In this document: piece after piece, positions 24,001 through 56,192 of the stretch | How positions within the stretch are numbered: position 1 is the stretch's first letter | Layout of the letters: every line of letters starts with the position of its first letter | DNA from: Mytilus edulis | Taxonomy: Eukaryota; Mollusca; Bivalvia; Mytilida; Mytilidae | Direction: 5' to 3' | NCBI RefSeq assembly: GCF_963676685.1 | Contig: NC_092356.1 | Location: 17,657,750-17,721,749 of the forward strand | Length of the DNA: 64,000 nucleotides | Made by a program: the position numbers and the translations under genes | Notes under the pieces: generated by a model | Told to the model about the DNA's origin: nothing | The model's input: only the letters and a program-made list of their open reading frames with translations | Databases searched by the model: none

Positions 24001-27000
24001 TTTACACCTCAAAATCATAAAACAGCGAAATTGTGTCCATGGCGAATATGAGCACCACACTCTACATCTTATACTCCATCAATGACACTGCAATCAGGTG
24101 ATTGTAAACATTCTTTTGTGCAAATCAATTTCAATTTGACAAATAATGTCAAAGATGCTCTACATTTTCATGCTGGCTTCATTTATCCTTTCAATTAAAG
24201 GTTTGTAGACCATATGAATTGACTTAATGGACAAGCAAATTTCCTTTACTTGATTGTCCTGAAAATGCTTGAAAAAATTGATGCTGGACGTTAATGAACC
24301 AACAATCAATCATCCTTTACTTGACTGTCATGACTGTATCATCCATATGGCTAAGTATTCAGTATAGTGCTGACAGTGTGTGACAAAATGTATGATTTTA
24401 AAAGTAGCTGTTTCAATCATAATAACATGATTTTCTGAAAGGAGAATGATTCTAGTTTAGGGTTTTACATGTAAAAAGATAGTTTATTTAGTCAGAAAAC
24501 ATAAAATTAGACCTAATTAGCATGTTGGACAGAGGTTATGTTGGACGTAACAGGACATTGAAAAATGAATATTTTCCTTTTATATGAAGGCTTTGTTAAT
24601 AAATATATTAATTTTTCTCTGACAGTTCATAAGATCTTCAATTAAAGTATATATCATTTTGTTAAATGTTTCAAAAACTAACTTATAAGTTTGAAAAATC
24701 TTAAAATATGTCGGACAAACAGGAGGGACATTTTTGGATGAGAATTTGTTCCATTTGCATCATTCAAAGTCAAAAACAAAATCAGAACTTTGCTGTTTAT
24801 ACTAATATCTACAGCTGGTGTTCCTCAGCAAGAGGTAAAATGGTTCATTATTAAATAAATGGATAAAATGAAACCATAAAAAACTGTTGGATGAACAGCG
24901 TACAGAATTCATTTATTGTAGGACAAACATAGGACAGATTATGTTCCCTGTGGGACAAACATAGGACAGAATTCATTATTTTACTGATCCTAATGGCAAT
25001 TTAAAAATGGGCACCTCTTCAGAAGAGATGAGGAAGGGTCTGAGAACTATTTTTAAATTTATGTGGACTTGCTAGTTGTTAACAAGTTTCTTTTTACTTT
25101 TAAAAAGCTGTTACGTCCGACATTAGAGATTTTGTCCTAAGGTTCGTCCAACAGAACATTATAGGACTCTTGTTACGTCCTAATTTTCAAAATTATGTCA
25201 AATTTACACTGTCAACAGTTTAAAACCTCTTTATTTTTCATATATACGGTAGTATTTAAGGTTAAGTTATTGTCAAAGTGGAAGTGAAATTGATTCTGTG
25301 ACTTGTGGTAGCCATTGTAGAGAATATCTTGGATGTTGGACGTAACATTAATTCGGATGTAACTTCCATCTTTTGGTTGGACAGAAAGAGCGTTCACCCC
25401 TTCGATGTCGTTGACCTCGAATAAAAAGGAACAGTTGACAGCAATACCAAATGCGCAATGCGATTGTCTTAAAATATGTTGTCATAAACATTAAAAAAAA
25501 CTTAAACCGAGTTGGCAACTTGCAAATGAAAATTGAAATTTTCGCCCATTACGGTTGGACAGATTTTTCAAGAGTAAACTTTAATGACAATTCCTGAAAA
25601 AAATAAAAGTTTCTGCTGTATCTTCATGATGAATTATCACATTTTAGTTAATAAGCTGAAGCCTCAAGATATTTTGTGCATTTAATTGCCCTCTATTGTT
25701 ACATAACTTATATTTCATTTTCTCTGAGGAAGAAGACAGAAAATGTTAGTCCGACAACATGACCATTTAAAATTGTTTTTAATCCTTATTTTTCGAAGAT
25801 TTTTCATGTTTTAGTGTCCTAAACCTTGCCAACCCTATTGTATTACCTGAAAATCCTTTTTACCTACCGGTAGTTGCCATTCATAAAAAAAGGTTTATAA
25901 AACAATTTTGATTTTGGGTCATTTGACCATGTCACAAAATAAGCATGCACAAAGCAGGGAATTCAACACTTCATTTATAAAATACTTTATTCAACAATAA
26001 ACTTTTCATATGAGACTGTTTATATTATCTCTTCATTATACAGTGGATTGATTAGCTACCTGCATTTAAACCCAAAATAATTTAAAATATGAAAAAAATG
26101 CATTTTTCTGGGACACCCATTGAAACAGCACTTTACTGAATACTTAGCCATATACACCTTATTGCTATTTTGAAATTTGTGTCTGTTGAACTATTGAATT
26201 CATAAAACAATAAATTTTCCATTGTGGCGTCAGATATTTTGCATTATGACACCAAAATTTTGAGGGAACCTTTGTGATGTCTAGTAATGGAGGACAGATA
26301 GCGATAAGGTGTATTGTAATCATAGAAATGAAAAATTATTAGTTCATTCAACATGCTATAAGATATAATTTTTCATACATGTCAAATGATCTTTAATTAC
26401 AATTCAGCAGTGATCAGACAAATAAACTCAGTTTGAATATCACATTCTATTCTAAGTTGCATGTCTTAAAAGAGGAACGAAAGATACCAGAGGGACAGTC
26501 AAACTCATAAATCGAAAATAAACTGACAACGCCATGGCTAAAAATGAAAAGGACAAACAGACAAACAATAGTACACATGACACAACACAGAGAACTAAAG
26601 AATAAACAACACAAACCCCATGATTCTGAACTGTGCTGTTGTCTAACAAATGAGCTGCGTCCAATAGAAATAAATTTTTTACAAATATATATTAGTACAT
26701 CTGTTAACTTAAAATTTGAGTAGAAAAAGCTATATGCAAAGTCTGTAACTGGAAATTGAGTTGAGATAAGAACCAATCAAAACAGACCAAAATGTATCTT
26801 TCATATCACATGTTTCATATATAACATGATATTCATTTATACATGTATATGAATTTTCTATATAAATCAATTAAAGTATTGTACATGTACTGTGTCATGG
26901 GAATCACTATTCCCGATGTTCTCTGATTTTAAAGAATTAAACCGTTAAGTTTCAATGATGATTTATTTGACATTCTACAAATGGAACATTTGTAATACAC

Positions 27001-27119
27001 TATAGTTAAAGCATACAAGTTTACGGGAGTGTATGGTGGTGCCTTAAATATATAGCTTAAATATGCTTAGCTGGTTACCTGATAACTAAATGTTTATATT
27101 GTTGCTTCTGTAATAGTTT
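21031..27119. other. Gene-poor intergenic region
   Basis: I find no exon or RNA gene in these 6 kb. Visible structure: an approximately 60-bp tandem duplication at about 21830-21950 (AATTTAATGCTTT then TGTTGAATATATGTATAT); scattered motifs of the type TTGGACGTAAC in both orientations from about 24280 to 25760; and a truncated dispersed repeat at about 26470-26640. The longest open frames are about 100 residues and look random. Confidence 0.45.
26470..26640 (+). repeat. Dispersed repeat fragment (CCAGAGGGACAGTCAAACTC type)
   Basis: The segment reads AAAGATACCAGAGGGACAGT and then CAACGCCATGGCTAAAAATG. I recall this repeat from mussel genomes in general. A downstream piece of the same family (GAGATGACCTCAGGTGCTTC, then GGGTAAG) appears separately near 32100-32135 in GMPS intron 2. 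Confidence 0.6.
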
Positions 27120-27270
27120 TCACTTGTGTATCGTCTGCTACCGGGTTCGGAACTGCCGGCCACCAGGATCGGAGTACTTATATTAAACCCTAAAATGTCC
27201 CGGCCTGGCCACAGGAAGTGGACCGGCGAATCCCTAATAAAAATGGCTGCGCCCATGGGAAACTATTTAA
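27120..27270 (+). promoter_or_regulatory. GC-richer island with ETS-like and YY1-like motifs
   Basis: This short stretch is clearly richer in CpG than its surroundings. It carries ACAGGAAGTGG (ETS-like) and AAAATGGCTGCGCC (YY1-like). It could be an alternative or distal promoter of GMPS, 1.5 kb before the first coding exon. No TATA box or transcript evidence is available. Confidence 0.2.
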
Positions 27271-27561
27271 ATACAATAAAGATAAATAGATATGCGTGAA
27301 TGATATTATATGAATAAAGAAGACATCTAGCGAAAGCAACCACCATTACAACTGTATATATCATGTATACGGAATATGTGTACTTTCACAAGGTTGACTT
27401 CTATCTGACACAGTTCATACATGTACATGATGTAGGTATTCAAATTGGACAAACTAAGTTACACATCAGATACAGGCTGACTATAGCTTTGACCTTGATG
27501 ACCATAATCCATAAATGTTGAATCAGCAGAATTCCTATAGTAATTGAATTATCTGTCCATG

Positions 27562-27800
27562 CAGGAGGGTGGTAATGGGGGTACCTTCATGACGAATAAC
27601 GGTAAAAATTCTGGCCAAATGACGTTAATAGTAATTTTTGGTGCAAGACTATAAAATATGCACTTTTTTTAGACAATAAAAATAATTATTTGAGACCTCT
27701 AACAAATTAGATAAGGATATTTTGACAAATCATGGTAAAATTTTATCAATTTGACGCTACCAGTAGCCGAAAAAAGCGGTTTGACGCCTGACAGAAATGG
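27562..27800 (+). repeat. Dispersed repeat (GGTGGTAATGGGGGTACC type)
   Basis: It matches in part the reverse complement of 11279-11415 and weakly 9851-9915. It ends with TTGACGCCTGACAGAAATGG. It lies upstream of the GMPS promoter candidate. Confidence 0.5.
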
Positions 27801-27934
27801 GCATTACTATCTTCATGCAGTTTACAAATCCTTTCTTATCTTTAATTTTAAAACACCTTGGAGTTCAGGGAGGAAATTTGGCATGATCATTCAACACTTC
27901 TTGAAGGTATTCTATGTACATGGAAGCATCTCCG

Positions 27935-28446
27935 CTAGCCAAGGGTTACGATCCACTCCCATTCTCTTCACCCTTGGCAGATTGAGCTAACATTTGTGAT
28001 ATCAATGTTGCGCCATATCGGAATCTATCGGAAGATTAAAGTCACGCCCATTCCGAAAACATTATTCTTGACCAATGGTAGCACTTTAACTCTTCAATTT
28101 GGAGGTAAAAACACTTGGTAAAGCTGGAAACGAAAATATACGTCAACATTCATGCATTTGTGCATGAAACATACACATGAACTTCTATTAGTTGATTAAA
28201 AACATTCAAGTTGTCACTAAATATAGTCGTATGTTTAGTGATGTAAAGACTTGTTGCACAATAAACAAGTGGCAATTGTTTACAAACACTTTCTACATCT
28301 TCACGTGATCATGTTATTGGTGCTTTTTTATTGGATGCAGCAAGTTTCTACTGCAACCAATAAAAATCCTTACCTTGTGCCTCCAAAATTTTATCTCAAT
28401 CCGCCAAGGGTGAAGAGAACGTGAGTGGATCGTAACCCTTGGCTAG
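27935..28446 (+). promoter_or_regulatory. Probable GMPS promoter, bounded by 52-bp inverted repeats
   Basis: A perfect E-box CACGTG is at 28302-28307. CCAAT boxes in either orientation are near 28074, 28316, 28332 and 28361. Nucleotide-synthesis genes are often E-box and NF-Y controlled, so the content fits GMPS. The region is delimited by arms at 27935-27986 and 28395-28446 that are reverse complements with three mismatches in 52. The right arm ends five bases before an ATG at 28452. The same structure would also fit a 512-bp MITE. Both readings are inferred. Confidence 0.4.
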
Positions 28447-28466
28447 GGAAGATGACATGGAAGATG
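28395..28466 (+). other. Candidate first exon of GMPS (5' UTR and optional start)
   Basis: A donor G|GTAGGT follows position 28466. Joined to the acceptor at 28723-28724 it gives ATG ACA TGG AAG ATG AGT GCA ATG AAT, in frame with the GMPS start at 28731, adding seven residues (MTWKMSA). An in-frame TGA lies upstream. The downstream ATG at 28731 gives the usual length, so either start could serve. The 5' limit of the exon is unknown. Confidence 0.35.
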
Positions 28467-28730
28467 GTAGGTCAAAAAATTAGTTGTGCATACATTGTAA
28501 ATCTGTATAAAATTTGATAAATATGATAAAACATCATACTTTAATACATACATGACATATTAATATAACATGTATAGATAAAAGGTGAATCAGAACAACA
28601 ATGAAACCGTCAAGCCACAATACAATAAAACAACAGAGTTCTCAATTTACATGAACATATAATTTACTATACTATATATACTAGAATTAAAGATATTAAT
28701 TTCTATAATCTACTTTATTGTTAGAGTGCA

Positions 28731-49001
<20,271 letters not shown>

Positions 49002-52000
49002 GAACATTTGCCAAAATTGTCATTGCTAAAACTGAGCTTTGTCTTGAATCAATTGAAAAAGGCAGATCAAAAGACTGTCTAGATGCTTCACGATACAATT
49101 GTATCTATCTTAAGTGCTACATATTGTGAAAACCAGTTTGGTTGTTAATTCATTACTCATAAATTCATTACTCATAAATATAAGAGAGTGTTAACAATGC
49201 AAGTCAAAAACAAAAATTATAAGCACTGTGGATTCATTATTGTTTGTAGGTAACCAATTTTTATGCATTTTGTGTGCATAGGTGAACCACTTATTTAAAT
49301 GTTCAGTACAAATTTTAAAAGGCTATCACATAGACTTTGGCAAAACTATGATAATATCCATGCAAATTTTAATTTTTTCTGGATCCACAAAACATTTGTA
49401 CCCATGAACTTCAAAGATTCCTCAATATTCACAAACATAAGAGCAGTGTTACCAGTACATGCTAAAAAAAATAGAAATATTTAGTTTTCACATGATCATT
49501 CTGCTGTACTATTCTAGCAACACCAGGGTTGACAATTACAGAACAAATTTACTGTTACTTGTTTAGTAAAACTGTTGACTTATTGAATGTTTTTGTTGAT
49601 AAGAAGCAGTCTCTTTTTGGACTAGAAATTGTCTCAATAAACACATTAAGATTGTTGACTTCTTACATTTCCAACTTAACAGATGACTTGTGTTACTCCA
49701 TTGTCTCTACCTTATAAGTACTGTAAACCAACTAATTTTGGTGAGCAAATTATTTTCAGGACATTTGTGAGCGGTAGTAAAACATGAATATACATTGTTG
49801 CAAATACTGAAAACCTGGATTTTTCCTTGTCTACATATATATATGCTAACTATATACATCAAATTAATTGAAAATGCGGAAATGAAATCTCCTCAAATTG
49901 GGACAGAAAAGGCTATATGTGAAAAGGAGTATTGGCGAAAATGAGTCGGATTACAGTATGCAATGCATCAAACAGTTTTGCTCAGAAACCCCTGAATTTC
50001 TTCAATTCTTTTAGTTGATCTGTCAAATAGACTCTTGATAAAATCCTTGTTATTTGCATTATCTTTTTCTTACATATTAACATTTATTTTTTCCCAGGGA
50101 CCTCAGTGGCAGATTGGTTTGAGTATTTCAATTACTTTATTAATATCCTGTCATTTTTAGGGGTTGTGAGTTTGAACTTGCAACTGGCAGGTGCGTTCTT
50201 CTCCAGTCAGTTTTCTGCTGAGGTGGTGTATGAAAATATTTTAAGATATACTTGTCAGTCTGGCATGTATTATTTGACTGTGAACTAATTTTTACAGTTC
50301 ATTGCTCAATATTAAGTTTTTTTCTGGTCTGTGTTCAAATACTATAAGCAATAGATCAACTTTATTTTGTGAAGGAATGATTTTAAGGTGATATGTCTGT
50401 CTGGCAATTATCACCAGACAAAGACCTCCTTTTCATGGTTCATTAGTCGATCTAAAGTTTTCCTGCTTAAATTTGTTTCTAAGATACTATATACAATAGA
50501 TCTGTCTGTCTGGCAGGGCTCATGTGACCCTGATCTCATTTTTATAGTTCATTGATGAATGATAAATTTACCTGATTACCTTAGTTTGTTTATAACATAC
50601 TTTGTGTAAAACAAAATGTAGGTCAACTTTATTTAAAGCATATTTGGTGAATGGTATGATTGTAATGTGTTCATGTATTGTCAGTTTGGTTTATTTGAGA
50701 ATGACCACATTTTCTTGTTTCATGTTGGGTTTATTTGAGAATGACCACATTTTCTTGAATCATGTTTTGTTTATGTGATAGTTGTAGCAAAGCTTTATAC
50801 TTATGACTATCAACATAAAATCAATGGTCAGTAAAGAAGGCGAGACATTTCAGTGTGTGCACTCTTGTTTTATAAAGACTATACGCTATTAAATACATTA
50901 TTCTATGTGATTTAATAAGCTGTGTTGAATATTTAGCAGGCTATTTACTTAATGAGATTGTGTCTTTGTCACTCAAAAGGCCTCATTCCTTAAAAGCTAA
51001 TTGGCAGTAAACACTTGTATAAAGGCACAAAAGGCTGTTCAAGACAACATTTTATTGTGTTTACAAGTCGGTGTCCTGAAACATATTCTGGCAGAGTACG
51101 CTATTATCAAAAAGCTAATTGACACCATAAAAAGACAGTTTATCTTTATTTAAAAGGCTATGTTACATGTACCTACAGGTACACAGATATTTGACAAACA
51201 ATATATTCTTTTAAGATACACATTGTGACGAAGTAAATTCTTTAATCTGCTGAAATTTTTCATAATTTTGTTTTCCAAATTTCGAAGTCCTTATAACAGT
51301 ATTAGAAAATTTTGATAAATTTAATGACTAGAACAATAAAAGATCTACAAATAATTGTCAATGGCCGAAATTGTCAACTGACGTCTTATACTGAAGAAAT
51401 TGCCCCTGAATAACCAATTTATGTAGTTTGGAGATAGTGAGCAACAATACATATTTAAATGTAAAGCAAGATACGATCAACAATAAGTCAATCTGTTTAA
51501 ATTGACAATTGACCCTCAGAAGAGTTATTTCTCTTGAAAGGTGATTTGTGCCAAATTCGCGTATTTTTTTGCGGAAATGTAGGTCGAGAGAAATATTAAA
51601 AAGCCAAAACAAATCAGCACAATTATATTAACAAATAAGTCAAGATGCCCAAAAACAGTAAATATGATTATCAATGCAAGATAAACAAGGATGTCACTAA
51701 TTACGATTAACTAATATAACTGATTGCAATAAAGGTAAAAATAAATATCAAAATGGTATTATGTTAATGAGGTGAGTTTTTTTTTTAGCAAATAGTGCAC
51801 ATGGTTCATGTAATCGTTACGTCTCTGAATCCGAAAAAAAAATGTTTCCAGATTGTATTACTTGTACAACCCTTGCTTGATTAGAACAACTCTTCTACAG
51901 ATTTCAGATACTGTGAAAGACAGAAGCTTATTGGCGTTAGGGTCTTACTGCCAAAGGCCAAGGTCACTTAGAAAGAAATAGAAAACTAAAGGAATGAGGG

Positions 52001-52536
52001 ATTTACATTAATTATAGTACCGTTGTATTTGCCATTCCAATCAGACCATAGCTAGTATAATACTATTTTGGACACTTGAAATTAAAGTGCAGTTCAACAA
52101 GACCAATACATTGGTTATTTAAAATATAAAGTCAAATTTCGAGATCGCAAAATTGAATTAAAGAAAGTTATAAATAAAACCAGCCTGTAAATAAGCAAAT
52201 CAAAACAAACCGTACTTATGAAACACCATATAAAAAGATGAAATCTTGATAATGCAAAACAAGAAAATATTGAAACATTTTTGATTGGTGGTACAATATT
52301 TTGTCGCCATGTTCATAAGACATTTAAAGATATTTGACAAAGGTGTAGACAAAGCTTTAAGCTTGTTTTCATGGCAATTAAGGGTAAAAACTGCTATATA
52401 TTTTCATTCGGTGTGATGATAGATTATTTGTCAATTTTCAATGTTGTACTGAAAAATACAAACTGTTTTTCAAAGATTATAACAGTTACCATTAGCAACG
52501 TAAATTTAAGGTAAAACTTCGTAATGTTCTTTTTTT
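49002..52536. other. GMPS 3' UTR and downstream intergenic region
   Basis: The GMPS stop codon ends at 49001. A candidate AATAAA is at 49636-49641, which would give a 3' UTR of about 650 bases. Further on are a 40-bp tandem duplication at 50688-50765 (TTTATTTGAGAATGACCACA) and a segment at 50870-51055 that is homologous to 63823-64000. No other gene is seen. Confidence 0.45.
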
Positions 52537-52537
52537 A

Positions 52538-55500
52538 GCTTACCTGGCCCGAAGGGCCAAGTGAGCTTTTCCAATCACTTGGCGTCCGTCGTCGTCGTCG
52601 TCGTCCGTCGTCGTCGTCGTCGTCCGTCGTCGTCGTCGTCGTCCGTCGTCGTCTGTCGTCCGTCGTCGTCCGTCGTCGTTAACTTTTACAAAAATCTTCT
52701 CCTCTGAAACTACTGGGCCAAATTAAATCAAACTTGGCCACAATCATCATTGGGGTATCTAGTTTTGAAAATGTGTGGCGTGACCCGGCCAACCAACCAA
52801 GATGGCGGCCATGGCTAAAAATAGAACATAGGGGTAAAATGCAGTTTTTATACGACCGCAAAATTTGAAAAAATTTTCGTCGTATATTGCTATCACGTTG
52901 GCGTCGTCGTCGTCCGAATACTTTTAGTTTTCGCACTCTAACTTTAGTAAAAGTGAATGGAAATCTATGAAATTTTAACACAAGGTTTATGACCACAAAA
53001 GGAAGGTTGGTATTGTTTTTGGGAGTTTTGGTTCCAATATTTTAGGAATTAGGGGCCAAAAAGGGCCCAAATAAGCATTTTCTTGGTTTTCGCACTATAA
53101 CTTTAGTTTAAGTTAATAGAAATCTATGAAATTTTGACACAAGGTTTATGACCACAAAAGAACGGTTGGGATTGATTTTGGGAGTTTTGGTTTCAACAGT
53201 TTAGGAATTAGGGGCCAAAAAAGGGCCCAAATAAGCATTATTCTTGGTTTTCGCACAATAACTTTAGTTTAAGTAAATAGAAATCTATGAAATTTAAACA
53301 CAAGGTTTATGACCATAAAAGGAAGGTTGGTATTGATTTTGGGAGTTTTGGTCCCAACAGAATAAGGGGCCCAAAGGGTCCAAAATTAAACTTTGTTTGA
53401 TTTCATCAAAATTGAATAATTGGGGTTCTTTGATATGCCGAATCTAACTGTCATGACTGTGTATGTAGATTCTTAACTTTTGGTCCCGTTTTCAAATTGG
53501 TCTACATTAAGGTCCAAAGGGTCCAAAATTAAACTTAGTTTGATTTTGACAAAAAATGAATCAGTTAGGTTCTTTGATATGCTGAATCTAAAAATGTACT
53601 TAGATTCTTGATTATTGGCCCAGTTTTCAAGTTGGTCCAAATCGGGGTCCAAAATAAAACTTTGTTTGATTTCATCAAAAATTGAATAAATGGGGTTCTT
53701 TGATATACCAAATCTAACTGTGTATGTAGATTCTTCATTTTTGGTCCTGTTTTCAAATTGGTCAACACTAAAGTCCAAAGGGTCCAAAATTAAACTTAGT
53801 CTGATTTTAACAAAAATTGAAATCTTGGGGTTCTTTGATATGCTGAATCCAAAAATGTACTTAGATTTTTTATTATGGGCCCAGTTTTCAAGTTGGTCCA
53901 AATCAGGATCTAAAATTATTATATTAAGTATTGTGCAATAGCAAGTCTTTTCAATTGCACAGTATTGCGCAATGGCAAGAAATATCTAATTGCACAATAT
54001 TGTGAAATAGCAATTTTTTTTTTAATTAGAGTTATCTTTCTTTGTCCAGAATAGTAAGCAAGAAATATCTAATTGCAAAATATTGTGCAATATCAAGATT
54101 TTTTTTAATTGGAGTTATCTTTCTTTGTCCAGAATCAACTTAAATCTTTGTTATATACAATATACAATGTATATTCACTTTTTACTACCAACTGATAAAT
54201 TAAAATAATCTTTACCATTCAGTGATAACAAGCAGTTTTTTTACATCTTAATATTTTATGATGTATTTAAATGAGTAGTTATTGTTGCAAACTCCATTAG
54301 AAATTTCAATTGAGATTAGTTTTGGAATAAGGGAAAGGGGGATGTGATTAAAAAAATTGGGTTCAATTTTTCTCATTTGAAATTTCATAAATAAAAAAGA
54401 AAATTTCTTCAAACATTTTTTTGAGAGGATTAATATTCAACAGCATAGTGAATTGCTCTTAGAGAAAACACAAATTTTAAGTTCATTAGAACACATTCAT
54501 TCTGTGTCAGAAACCTATGCTGTGTCAACTATTTAATCACAATCCAAATTTAGAGCTGAATCCAGCTTGAATGTTGTGTCCATACTTGCCCCAACCGTTC
54601 AGGGTTCAACCTCTGCGGTCGTATAAAGCTACGCCCTGCGGAGCATCTGGTTGGCTTATAACTCAAAAACCAAAGTATTTAGAGCAAATCTGACATGGGG
54701 TAAAATTGTTTATCAGGTCAAGATCTATCTGCCCTCAAATTTTCAGATGAATCCGACAACCCGTTATTGGGTTGCTGCCCCTGAACTGGTAATTTTATGG
54801 AATTTTTGCTGTTTTTGGCTATTATCTTGAATATTATTATAGATAGAGATAAACTGTAAACAGCAATAATGTTCAACAAAGTCAGATTTACAAATAAGTC
54901 AACATGACCAAAATGGTCAGTTGACCCCTTTAGGAGTTATTGACCTTTATAGTCAATTTTTAACCATTTTTCGTAAATCTTAGTAATCTTTTACAAAAAT
55001 CTTCTCCTCTGAAACTACTGGGCCAAATTAATCCAAACTTAGCCACAATCATCTTTGGGATATCTAGTTTAAAAAATGTGTGGCGTGACCCGGCCAACCA
55101 ACCAAGATGGCCGCCATGGCTAAAAATAGAACATAGGGGTAAAATGCAGTTTTTGGCTTATAACTCAAAAACCAAAGCATTTAGAGCAAAACTGACATGC
55201 GGTAAAAGTGTTTATCAGGTCAAAATCTACCTGTCCTGAAATTTTCAGATGAATCGGACAACCTGTTGTTGGGTTGCTGCCCCTGAATTGGTAATTTTAA
55301 GGAAATTTTGCTGTTTTTGGTTATTATCTTGAATATTATTATAGATAGAGATAAACGGTAAACAGCATTAATGTTCAGCAAAGTAAGATTTACAAATAAG
55401 TCAGCATGACCAAAATGGTCAGTTGACCCCTGAAGGAGTTATTGCCCTTTATAGTCAATTTTTAACCATTTTTTCGTAAATCTTAGTTATCTTTTACAAA

Positions 55501-56192
55501 AATCTTCTTCTCTGAAACTACTGGGCCAAATTAAACTAAGCTTTGCCACAATCATCATTGGGGTAATTTGTTTTAAAAATGTGTGGCGTGACCTGGCCAA
55601 TCAACCAAAATGGCTGCCACGGCTAATAATAGAACATAGGGGTAAAATGCAGTTTTTGGCTTATAACTCAAAAACCGAAGCATTAAGAGAAAATCTGACA
55701 GGGTTTAATTGTTTATCAGGTCAAGATCTATCTGCCCTGATGTTTTCACATGGATCGGACAACCCGTTGTTAGGTTACTGTCCTGAATTGGTAATTTTAA
55801 GGAAATTTTGCCGTTTTTTGTTATTATCTTGAATATTATTATAGATAGAGATAAACTGTATACAGCAATAATGTTCAGCAAAATAAGCTCTACAAATAAG
55901 TTTGCATGACCAAAATAGTCAATTGACCCCTTAAGGAGTTATTGCCCTTTATAGCTAATTTTTAACATTTTTCATAAATTTTTGTAAATTTGTAGAAAAT
56001 ATTTTCCACTGTAATTACTGGGCCAAGTTCATTATAGACAGAGATATTTGTAGCAACAAGAATGTTCAGTAAAGTAAGATCTACAAACACATCACTATCA
56101 CCAAAACACAATTATGTCATGAATTTATCCGTGTCCATTATTTAATATGCACAAGACCAAGGTGAGCGACACAGGCTCTTTAGAGCCTCTAG
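52538..56192 (+). repeat. Second AGCTNACCTGGCCC repeat array, split by a nested repeat
   Basis: The hairpin head AGCTTACCTGGCCCGAAGGG is at 52538, followed by about 100 bases of GTCGTC units. The first unit breaks at GCAGTTTTT (52848) and resumes with TTGGCTTATAACTC at 54652. Further units start near 55000 and 55490, and the terminal segment ends GACCAAGGTGAGCGACACAG near 56175. It is homologous to the array in GMPS intron 10. Confidence 0.88.
52849..54652 (+). repeat. TACGACCGCAAAATTT repeat nested in the preceding array
   Basis: It opens with a hairpin (TACGACCGCAAAATTT, then AAATTTTCGTCGTA). It has three units of about 170 bases around AACACAAGGTTTATGACCA-like text (52975, 53140, 53305), further subrepeats with CCAAATCTAACTG-like phrases at 53440-53900, and ends CTCTGCGGTCGTATAAAGC, then GGAGCATCTGG. 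A diverged copy of its last 100 bases is at 63575-63670. The minus-strand open frame at 53473-53901 arises from the subrepeats. Confidence 0.8.

Noticed and set aside
53473-53901. 142-residue minus-strand frame with internal protein repeats
   Set aside because: It is antisense to tandem subrepeats of the nested TACGACCGC repeat; nothing suggests a gene.
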